A DNA stretch of 6,630 nt from the NCBI GenBank assembly GCA_009920595.1, contig RFZR01000090.1:1-6630 (forward strand), in the 5' to 3' direction. The notes beneath the pieces are model-generated. The model worked only from the letters and a program-made list of their open reading frames with translations. It was not told the origin of the DNA and searched no databases. The stretch comes from Alphaproteobacteria bacterium. Lineage in GTDB: Bacteria; Pseudomonadota; Alphaproteobacteria; Rhizobiales; Beijerinckiaceae. Position numbers and translations under genes: made by a program. Numbering within the stretch: the stretch's first letter is position 1; each line of letters begins with the position of its first letter. Below, piece by piece: positions 1-5,844 of this stretch.

Positions 1-636
1 GGCGTCAGGATCAAAAGACCGCACACCTGAAAATGTATCATTCACGCGATAGCCATTGCGCTTTGCCTCTTGCGCAAAGCCCGAGGATAAAAACGATATA
101 AATAAAGCTTTGCCGACAGAAACGCCGCGCGCCACGATTGACCCGAGATGATCGGACGACACACGCAGCCAAGGTTTGCGATCCGGTTTTAAAATCTCAA
201 GCGCCTCAAAAAGTGCACGCCGGATTCCGGGCAACACATGAACATGCTGATGCCCGTCGATGAAATCGGGAAACTGTCCCGTCACCGCTTTGAAGGCTTC
301 AATCTGGCGCAGGATCTCATCACGAATTTCGCGGCGCGGAATCGCGTTCGAAAAACACTTAACCATCAATTTCGAGAGGGGTAGAAATTGCCCCTCGGGC
401 GCGAGCGACGGGGCAAGCCCGAGCGGAGCGCCGAGCGTGAGCGTCAAATGAAGACCGAGATCACGCCGCCCCTGAAAGGGCTTCAAAGCCTCCGCATGGG
501 CGGCCCAGCCTGGCTGATTCACCATGGAACCGGTGCCCGAGAGGCGATTTTTCGCCAAAAGGTCCAAAATTGCGTCGCTTACGCCCTTTGAGAGCCCGAA
601 ATCATCGGCAATCAATATGAAAGGAACGGGTGGCAT
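1..636 (-). CDS. ChbG/YdjC (HpnK/NaxD-type) carbohydrate deacetylase, 3' end cut by window edge
   Basis: This is a metal-dependent N-deacetylase-like protein of the ChbG/YdjC superfamily. The family removes acetyl groups from amino sugars (chitooligosaccharides for ChbG, a lipid-linked GalNAc for NaxD, hopanoid glucosamine for HpnK). The first 212 residues are visible; family members are usually about 250-300, so the C-terminal part is missing. Family landmarks are clear: an N-terminal strand ending in the acidic pair ADDFG (Asp11, Asp12), DLGLHLT at 59-65 with His63, and DGHQHVH at 127-133 with His129, His131 and His133. Asp12 or its partner plus His63 and one of the later histidines are the expected metal ligands. 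The ATG at 636 is the natural start: it sits just before the first strand, an in-frame stop lies upstream at 673-675, and a weak AGGTG precedes it. The gene is divergent from a glycosyltransferase, which suggests a lipid-linked or envelope sugar substrate. Substrate is not determined by sequence. Confidence 0.9.
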   Translation of the reverse strand, partial: MPPVPFILIADDFGLSKGVSDAILDLLAKNRLSGTGSMVNQPGWAAHAEALKPFQGRRDLGLHLTLTLGAPLGLAPSLAPEGQFLPLSKLMVKCFSNAIPRREIRDEILRQIEAFKAVTGQFPDFIDGHQHVHVLPGIRRALFEALEILKPDRKPWLRVSSDHLGSIVARGVSVGKALFISFLSSGFAQEAKRNGYRVNDTFSGVRSFDPDA

Positions 637-682
637 CAAAACGCGGGCACCTGTATGAGTAGCGCGTAAAATCTAACGCATC

Positions 683-697
683 CCGCGTGGAACGCGG
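683..697 (+). promoter_or_regulatory. GC-rich hairpin in the leader of the glycosyltransferase gene
   Basis: CCGCGT (683-688) and ACGCGG (692-697) form a perfect 6-bp stem with a 3-base GGA loop. It lies 4 bases before the AAGGAAG ribosome site (702-708) in the 79-bp gap between the divergent deacetylase and glycosyltransferase genes. It has no T tract, so it is not a terminator. It could affect translation start or be a protein site, but that is inference. No convincing -35/-10 pair was found in this gap on either strand. Confidence 0.35.
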
Positions 698-715
698 CCC
701 CAAGGAAGTCAAGAC

Positions 716-1733
716 GTGCCGAGCCTAGCACAGTCCGCCATTAGCCCCATCGAAAATCCCTGCGAGCTTTCGCTCGTGATCCCCGCTTTCAACGAAGCAG
801 GCAATCTCGAGGCGCTGCTCAAGCGCGTTATCCCGCTGCTTGAGCGCCTTTCCAAAGATTGGGAATTGATCTTTATTGATGACGGCTCATCGGATGAGAC
901 ATTCGCCCATATCGTGGCGGCGCATGTGAAAGACGCGCGTATTCGTTGCGTCTCTTTCAGCCGCAATTTTCGGCAAAGAAATCGCGATTGCCGCAGGTCT
1001 TGATGCCGCACGCGGTGACGCGGTTGTGATCATGGATGCGGATTTGCAACATCCGCCAGAGATGATTGAAAGATTCATGGAACTCTGGCGCGAAGGCTAT
1101 GATGTTGTTTATGGCCAACGCATCGATCGGCAAACGGATAGCTGGGCCCGTCGTGCCTTCACCGCCGTCTTTTATCATCTCTTCGCGAGTTTTGGTGAAA
1201 CGCCTTTGCCGGATGGCGCGGGCGATTTTCGCTTACTTGATCGGAAAGCGGTAAACGCGTTGCGCTTAATGGGCGAACGCGCCCGCTTCTCGAAAGGACT
1301 TTATGCGTGGATCGGTTTCAAATCGATTGGCGTACCCTTCGAAGTGTCTGATCGCATCACCGGCAGTTCGAAATTTGGTTTTAGACGATTGATCAGCTTT
1401 GCTTTTGACGGCATCGCGTCATTCTCAACTGTACCTTTGCGTGTGTGGACTTATATCGGGGCACTGGTCTCGGGTTTTGCGCTTTTGATGGCGGCGTCTG
1501 TTATCATCAGCACGCTTCTTTATGGAATTGATGTGCCCGGTTACGCGACGATCGTTGTGTCGATCACCTTTTTTGCAGGCGTTCAATTGCTCTCGCTCGG
1601 CATTATAGGCGAATATATTGGTCGCATCTTTGCCGAAGTGAAAGGTCGCCCGCTTTATCTCGTGGGGCAACGGATCGGCTTTGGTGAGAATGAAGACAAG
1701 CCCCGATCCTCGCGGTCGACTTCACACTCATGA
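716..1733 (+). pseudogene. Family 2 glycosyltransferase, polyprenyl-phosphate type (DPM1/GtrB/ArnC/FlmF2-like), frameshifted
   Basis: Members of this family move a sugar from a nucleotide donor to undecaprenyl (or dolichyl) phosphate at the inner face of the membrane. Reading starts at GTG 716, after AAGGAAG at 702-708. It runs in one frame to residue 85, then continues in the next frame from 972 to the stop at 1731-1733. The joined product is 338 residues, normal for the family. Landmarks in the joined protein are the nucleotide-binding N-terminus LSLVIPAFNEAGN (18-30), IDDGSSDET (54-62), the DADLQHP metal/donor motif (107-113), GDFRL (169-173), and two C-terminal membrane helices at about 244-267 and 277-301. 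The break is best explained by a T run grown from three to four (967-970), since AAT TTC GGC would give the expected Asn-Phe-Gly; as written, translation stops at 1001-1003. All motifs on both sides are intact, so the lesion is recent or a sequencing error. The stop overlaps the murJ start by four bases. The sugar is unknown. Confidence 0.88.
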
Positions 1734-3203
1734 TCCGCTCTTTTGCTTCCGTCAGCGGCTTCACTCTTCTCTCCCGCATCACTGGCTTTGCGCGTGATGT
1801 GACACTCGCTTCGATCCTCGGTTCTGGCTTAATCGCTGACGCTTATTTCGTTGCGCAACGCCTGCCCAATCACTTTCGCGCGATTTTTGGTGAAGGCGCT
1901 TTTAATTCAGCCTTTGTACCTGCTTATACGCGCGAACTCGAAAGCCATGGTGAAGCGGCGGCGCGTGCTTTGGCGTCAACCATACTCACCGGCCTTACAT
2001 TTATTCTTCTGATCCTCACCGCGCTCGCGATGTGGCAGATGAATTTTGTGATTGATCTGCTCGCACCGGGTTTTTCCGATGAACCGGAGAAATACGCGCT
2101 GGCCATCACGCTGACGCGCATCACGTTTCCTTATCTCTTGCTCATTTCGGTTGTGACTTTGATTTCAGGCACACTGAACGCGCATCAGAAATTTGCAAGC
2201 GCCGCAGCAGCGCCGGTTCTTTTGAATCTGGCGATCATCGCCGCACTCGCGTTAAGTTTTCTTTTCCCCTCAGCCGCTCATGCCGCCGCATGGGGCATTG
2301 CGATTTCAGGTGTGTTGCAGCTCGCACTCGTTGCAATCAACGCCAAACGCGCCAATTGTTTGCCACGCTTCACGCGGCCACGCCCGTCTCCTGCATTAAA
2401 GACATTTTTGAAAGCGCTTGGCCCAGCGGTTATCGGATCAGCGGGCGTTCAAATCGCCATCTTTGCCGACACCATCATCGCCTCACTTTTACCAACCGGC
2501 GCCGTGCGCAGCGGGCACAGTTTTATTGCCTGAAATGAGCCGCCATCTGGGTCGCGATGATCCGTCAAAAGCCTATGCCGCGCAGAATCACACAATGGCG
2601 CTCACATTGCTTTTAACGATGCCGTTTTTTGTTGCGTTTCTGATGATCCCTGAAGAGATCATACGCGGTGTCTTCATGCATGGTCGTTTTACAGCTGAAG
2701 ACGCGACCGCTTCAGCGCTGGTTCTTGCTGCCTACGGGATCGGCATTCTTCCTGTTGTGTTGATCCGTTCCCTCGTTGCAAGTTTTCATGCACGACAAGA
2801 TACCATGACGCCTTTGATCGCGGCCTTTATCGGAATCATTGTGAATGTCATTTTGAAACTCGCGCTTTATCACTCATGGGGCGCGTCAGGACTTGCCTTC
2901 GCCACGGCGATAGGCGCGTGGATCAATGGTGGTCTCTTGGCGCTTCTTGCCTATGGCAAATCATGGTTCGCGCCGGATCGTACGCTTGTCCGATTGATGA
3001 TCTCGATCAGTCTTGCAGCCGCCGCCCTCGCTTTTGCAACACCGTCACTCAAAAATATGTCCTTGATGATCACAGCATCACTCCCCATGAATGCCGTGTT
3101 CACGCTGATCACACTCGCGCTTGCTGGTGGCGTGCTCTATTCAATTGTCGTTGTGATCGCATCTCGCCTTCTTTCTGTTCCGCTGCCGCTTCGCATGCGT
3201 TGA
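1730..3203 (+). pseudogene. murJ: Lipid II flippase MurJ (MviN), disrupted by an internal out-of-frame deletion
   Basis: MurJ is the MOP-superfamily inner-membrane protein that flips lipid II across the membrane for peptidoglycan synthesis. It usually has 14 helices and about 510-530 residues. Residues 1-259 are read from ATG 1730 (bases 1730-2506), with hallmark residues Arg16, Arg22, Asp37 and Arg50 in LSRITGFARD, ADAYF and LPNHFR. These match the E. coli positions Arg18, Arg24, Asp39 and Arg52. The protein then resumes in the next frame from 2508 (AAGTVLLPEMSR) to the stop at 3201-3203, adding 231 residues. Between LLPTGAV and AAGTVLLPE the family has about 19 more residues, including the conserved YYADR stretch. 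They are absent here, implying loss of about 56 bases at 2507. As written, translation ends at 2531-2533. The start overlaps the glycosyltransferase stop as ATGA and has no clear ribosome site, so translational coupling is likely. Identity is very sure; whether the lesion is real is not. Confidence 0.9.
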
Positions 3204-3223
3204 TTCGGATCAATGCTCTTTTT
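3197..3223 (+). terminator. Rho-independent terminator overlapping the murJ stop codon
   Basis: GCGTTGAT (3197-3204) pairs with ATCAATGC (3209-3216) as an 8-bp stem including one G-T pair, closed by a TCGG loop. A T-rich tract follows at once (TCTTTTTG, 3217-3224). The stem includes the murJ TGA at 3201-3203, so it marks the end of the glycosyltransferase-murJ transcript and insulates the small membrane-protein gene downstream. Confidence 0.65.
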
Positions 3224-3278
3224 GTTTCATTGATTGATATTTGACCGCGTTCCTCTCTTTAAACAAAGGAAGCGGATC

Positions 3279-3494
3279 ATGAAAACCAATATCGGCATCA
3301 TTGACCGAAGCCTGCGCATCATCATTGGCGTGCTCTTGGTCGCCTGGGCCATTCCTGTCGGCTTTCCGCCGATGGAGTATAATTGGATTGGATGGGTCGG
3401 TATTTTACCGATCATCACCGCTTTAGTCGGTTATTGCCCGCTATATGGGCTTCTCAATCTCACAACCAATGGACGAACGAAAATTCACGCCTAA
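3279..3494 (+). CDS. Small inner-membrane protein, DUF2892 (YgaP-type transmembrane domain) family
   Basis: This 71-residue protein has the pattern of stand-alone DUF2892 proteins. The family has no firmly established role; the same domain occurs as the membrane anchor of YgaP-type rhodanese proteins, and homologues are often encoded near sulfur or redox genes. A basic N-terminus with the family-typical IIDRSLRIIIG (7-17) leads into a first helix to about residue 27. A short Trp/Pro-rich loop follows, then a second helix at about 38-52 and the family-typical GYCPLYGLLN (51-60) carrying the only Cys (53). ATG 3279 is chosen over an in-frame TTG at 3234 because AAAGGAAG (3265-3272) sits 6 bases before it and the protein then begins at the usual family start. 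It lies between two terminators, so it is probably a single-gene transcript; no clear promoter was recognised in 3224-3264. Confidence 0.85.
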   Translation: MKTNIGIIDRSLRIIIGVLLVAWAIPVGFPPMEYNWIGWVGILPIITALVGYCPLYGLLNLTTNGRTKIHA

Positions 3495-3498
3495 TAAA

Positions 3499-3529
3499 AA
3501 GGGCGCCCGATAAGATACAGGGCGCCCTT
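3499..3529. terminator. Bidirectional Rho-independent terminator between convergent genes
   Basis: AAGGGCGCCC (3499-3508) and GGGCGCCCTT (3520-3529) form a perfect 10-bp stem with an 11-base loop. On the + strand it is followed by TTTTTT at 3532-3537. On the - strand the A run at 3496-3500 reads as a T tract. It begins 5 bases after the DUF2892 stop and 22 bases beyond the SMP-30 gene stop, so it can end both transcripts. Confidence 0.9.
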
Positions 3530-3550
3530 AATTTTTTCATCACTCAAAAC

Positions 3551-4483
3551 TCAAAACGTCTTATTGCCGCGCACGAGCACATAATAAGCGTAAAGCGAAG
3601 TTGTGCCGCAGATATAGAGGCGATTGCGATTGATGCCGCCAAAGCACACATTCGCGACCACTTCAGGCACATGAATTTTCCCGATCAATGTTCCATCGGG
3701 ATCGTAAACATGAACGCCGTCGCCCGCCGAGGTCCAAATCCGTCCGTCTTCGTCAACGCGCAACCCGTCGAAGAGACCATTGGTGCATGTCGCAAACAAA
3801 CGACCATTCTTGATCTTGTCGCCGTCAACATCAAAGACACGAATGTGACGCGGGCCGTTTTCGACATGGGTCGCGCCCGTATCAACGATGTAAAGTTTTT
3901 TCTCATCGGGCGAAAACGCCAAACCATTGGGGCGTACAAAATCATCCGCAACGCGGGTGATCACACCTGTCTTCCCGTCGATGCGATAGACGTGGCAACC
4001 GTCTTGCTCCATCGGCGAACGAAGGCCTTCATAATCCCAATCGATGCCGTAAGCAGGATCGGTGAACCAAATTGAATCATCGGTTTTCACCACCGCATCA
4101 TTCGGCGAATTGAAGCGCTTGCCATTGAATGTTTCGGCAAGCGTTGTGATCGTGCCATCAATTTCGGTACGCGACACACGGCGGCCCCGATGTTCGCAGC
4201 TGATCAACCGACCCTGACGATCAACCGTATGACCATTGGTGTAATTTGACGGATTACGAAATTCCGAGACGCTGCCATCGGTCTCATCATAACGCATCAT
4301 CCGGTTGTTCGGGATGTCCGACCAGATGAGATAGCGCCCAGCCGGAAAATAGGCCGGACCTTCGGCCCAACGGCAACCCACATAGAGCCGGTCAAGTTTC
4401 GCGGTGCCGTTGAAAAGCCCCGCTGCCCTTTTATCGAGCACTTCGTAAGGCGTCGGTAAAATATCATCATATGGTCCGCTCAT
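3551..4483 (-). CDS. SMP-30/gluconolactonase/LRE-family lactone hydrolase
   Basis: This 310-residue protein is a six-bladed beta-propeller of the SMP-30/Gnl family. These are soluble enzymes that use a divalent metal to hydrolyse sugar or other lactones to the hydroxyacid. The four expected metal ligands are all present in family context: Glu41 in RWAEGPAYF, Asn128 in FNSPNDAV, Asn186 in VRPNGLAFSPD, and Asp239 in LFDGLRVDEDG. The last is the usual general base. Blade-like repeats such as WSDIPNNRMMRYDE, IWFTDPAYG and KLYIVDTG recur along the chain. There is no signal peptide, so it is probably cytoplasmic. The ATG at 4483 is preceded on the - strand by a strong GGGGGAGGA (4495-4487). It diverges from an FAD oxidoreductase gene and has its own promoter. 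The exact lactone cannot be told; gluconolactone, other aldonolactones and non-sugar lactones are all possible for this family. Confidence 0.92.
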   Translation of the reverse strand: MSGPYDDILPTPYEVLDKRAAGLFNGTAKLDRLYVGCRWAEGPAYFPAGRYLIWSDIPNNRMMRYDETDGSVSEFRNPSNYTNGHTVDRQGRLISCEHRGRRVSRTEIDGTITTLAETFNGKRFNSPNDAVVKTDDSIWFTDPAYGIDWDYEGLRSPMEQDGCHVYRIDGKTGVITRVADDFVRPNGLAFSPDEKKLYIVDTGATHVENGPRHIRVFDVDGDKIKNGRLFATCTNGLFDGLRVDEDGRIWTSAGDGVHVYDPDGTLIGKIHVPEVVANVCFGGINRNRLYICGTTSLYAYYVLVRGNKTF

Positions 4484-4525
4484 CGGTCCTCCCCCTTCTC
4501 ATTTTCTGAGATTTTTTGCCCCTCG

Positions 4526-4553
4526 ATTATGCAAGTCCTGCGCGCGCTGACAA
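4526..4553 (-). promoter_or_regulatory. Sigma-70-type promoter for the SMP-30-family gene
   Basis: Read on the - strand, TTGTCA (4553-4548) and CATAAT (4531-4526) match the -35 and -10 consensus at five of six bases each, with a 16-base spacer. Transcription would start near 4519, giving a leader of about 36 bases that carries the strong ribosome site. A 5-bp inverted repeat TCTCA/TGAGA (4497-4501 and 4507-4511) lies inside that leader. Confidence 0.6.
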
Positions 4554-4595
4554 GGAGGGTGCGACCGCGACAGAGAGCCATTCTTGACCTCTTAA

Positions 4596-4616
4596 CCGAG
4601 ATCGGCGATCCCTCGG
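4596..4616. promoter_or_regulatory. Inverted repeat just upstream of the oxidoreductase ribosome site
   Basis: CCGAG (4596-4600) pairs with CTCGG (4612-4616), with ATC/GAT extending the stem inward. The core is also a perfect odd palindrome, GATCG-G-CGATC (4600-4610). It ends 6 bases before the AAAGGAG ribosome site (4623-4629). It could be a regulator's operator or a leader RNA hairpin; the sequence cannot tell which. A TTGACC at 4584-4589 lies just upstream but has no matching -10. Confidence 0.35.
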
Positions 4617-4634
4617 CGCGAAAAAGGAGCCGCA

Positions 4635-5735
4635 ATGGCGGATATTGATTCAATCGTTGTGGGTGCGGGTGTCGTAGGCCTCGCTGTGGCACGGGCGCTT
4701 GCGCTCTCGGGCCGCTCGGTCATTGTGCTTGAGGTGGCCGAGGGCATCGGCACCGAAACCTCGTCACGCAATTCCGAAGTCATCCATGCCGGCATTTATT
4801 ATCCAACGGGAAGCCTGAAGGCGAAACTCTGCGTCAAAGGCCGCCGCGCGCTTTACGCGTTTTGTGACAGCCACAAAGTGCCCTATCGCCGCTGCGGTAA
4901 ATTGATCGTCGCGACGGACGCAGCGGAAACGGCGGCCATCGAAAAGCTCAAAGCCACCGGCGATGCGAATGATGTTGAAGGCTTAACGCTGATTTCAGGT
5001 GAAGAAGCTCGGGCGATGGAGCCCGCACTTTTTGCAACAGCCGCTTTGTTCTCGCCCGTTACAGGCATTCTCGATAGCCACGCCTTCATGCTCGCACTTC
5101 AAGGCGACGCAGAGGCGCATGGGGCTGCTTTTGCGTTTCACACACCGTTTCACAGCGCCGATGCGACCGGGAATGCGATCCGCGTTGAGACCGGCGGCGC
5201 AGATCCGATGAGCCTGACAACAAGCATTCTCATAAATGCATCGGGCCTTCACGCGTCAAAAGCGGCGGAAGCCATCAAGGGTCTCTCCGAAAAGCACATT
5301 CCCAAAACACTGTATGCGCGGGGAAATTACTTCACGCTGCAGGGGCGTGCTCCCTTTTCGCGGCTGATTTACCCCGCGCCACATACACACGGGCTTGGCG
5401 TTCATTTGACGCTTGATCTTGCCGGCCAAGCGCGCTTCGGCCCCGACGTCGAATGGATCGATGAGATCAATTATGATGTGAACCCGAAACGTGCCGAAGG
5501 CTTTACTGAAGCCATCCGCCGTTATTGGCCCGCTTTGCCCGATGATGCGCTCGCGCCCGGCTATTCCGGCATCCGGCCCAAAATTTCAGGGCCTCACGAT
5601 CCGGCCCCCGATTTCCGCATCGATGGGCCATCCGCTCATGGCATCCCTGGACTCGTCAATCTCTTCGGAATCGAAAGCCCAGGCCTCACCGCGTCGCTCG
5701 CTATTGCCGAGGCCGTCATGGATGCGCTCGGTTAA
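4635..5735 (+). CDS. FAD-dependent oxidoreductase, L-2-hydroxyglutarate dehydrogenase (LhgO/L2HGDH)-like
   Basis: This 366-residue flavoprotein of the DAO superfamily most resembles L-2-hydroxyglutarate dehydrogenases, which oxidise an L-2-hydroxyacid to the 2-oxoacid and pass electrons to the respiratory chain or oxygen. The FAD-binding Rossmann motif is IVVGAGVVGLAVA (7-19) with Gly10, Gly12 and Gly15, ending in acidic Glu33 that should hold the ribose. SSRNSEVIHAGIYYPTGSLKA (43-63) is the family's signature second motif, with His51. The C-terminal FAD contacts are GYSGIRPKISG (309-319) and FGIESPGLTASLAIAE (344-359). IYPAPHTHGLGVHLTLDLAG (245-264) also fits this family. It is shorter than E. 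coli LhgO (about 420), so the substrate may be another 2-hydroxyacid. ATG 4635 follows AAAGGAG at 4623-4629 and the first beta-strand starts at once, which fixes the start. It is divergent from the lactone hydrolase, so a shared pathway is plausible but unproved. Confidence 0.88.
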   Translation: MADIDSIVVGAGVVGLAVARALALSGRSVIVLEVAEGIGTETSSRNSEVIHAGIYYPTGSLKAKLCVKGRRALYAFCDSHKVPYRRCGKLIVATDAAETAAIEKLKATGDANDVEGLTLISGEEARAMEPALFATAALFSPVTGILDSHAFMLALQGDAEAHGAAFAFHTPFHSADATGNAIRVETGGADPMSLTTSILINASGLHASKAAEAIKGLSEKHIPKTLYARGNYFTLQGRAPFSRLIYPAPHTHGLGVHLTLDLAGQARFGPDVEWIDEINYDVNPKRAEGFTEAIRRYWPALPDDALAPGYSGIRPKISGPHDPAPDFRIDGPSAHGIPGLVNLFGIESPGLTASLAIAEAVMDALG

Positions 5736-5742
5736 AAATCAC

Positions 5743-5800
5743 GGAACCGTCCTTGAACGGTCATAACAAGGCCGTTTATCGGGGTTCCTTTTCTTTTTTC
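5743..5800 (+). terminator. Probable terminator after the oxidoreductase gene
   Basis: GGAACCG (5743-5749) can pair with CGGGGTTCC (5780-5788) allowing a two-base bulge. An inner stem CCTTG/CAAGG (5751-5755 and 5766-5770) lies within it, and the T-rich tract TTTTCTTTTTT (5789-5799) follows. The structure is less compact than the other two terminators here, so this call is moderate. It lies 7 bases past the stop and would separate the oxidoreductase from the solute-binding protein gene. Confidence 0.5.
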
Positions 5801-5844
5801 TTCCGTTGTGAATAGATGCGTCCGCCGTAAGTGAGACCCTGCCC

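Noticed and set aside
709..1011. A 100-codon open frame on the - strand opposite the glycosyltransferase
   Set aside because: It is a shadow of the coding strand; it has no motif and no ribosome site, and spans the frameshift only by chance.
1..1733. Hopanoid genes hpnK and hpnI
   Set aside because: The deacetylase could be HpnK, but the transferase has the DPM1/GtrB layout with two C-terminal helices, unlike HpnI, and no other hopanoid gene is visible.
3543..3556. Tandem 7-mer CTCAAAA x2 at the SMP-30 gene stop codon
   Set aside because: Only two copies in low-complexity sequence; too short to call a functional repeat.
3383..4075. A 230-codon open frame on the + strand opposite the SMP-30 gene
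   Set aside because: It lies antisense to a gene with all four family metal ligands, overlaps the DUF2892 gene and the terminator, and its protein has no recognisable motifs.
5753..5781. Possible promoter TTGAAC ... TTATCG for the binding-protein gene
   Set aside because: The -10 half is poor and the site lies inside the probable terminator; it is not distinguishable from chance.
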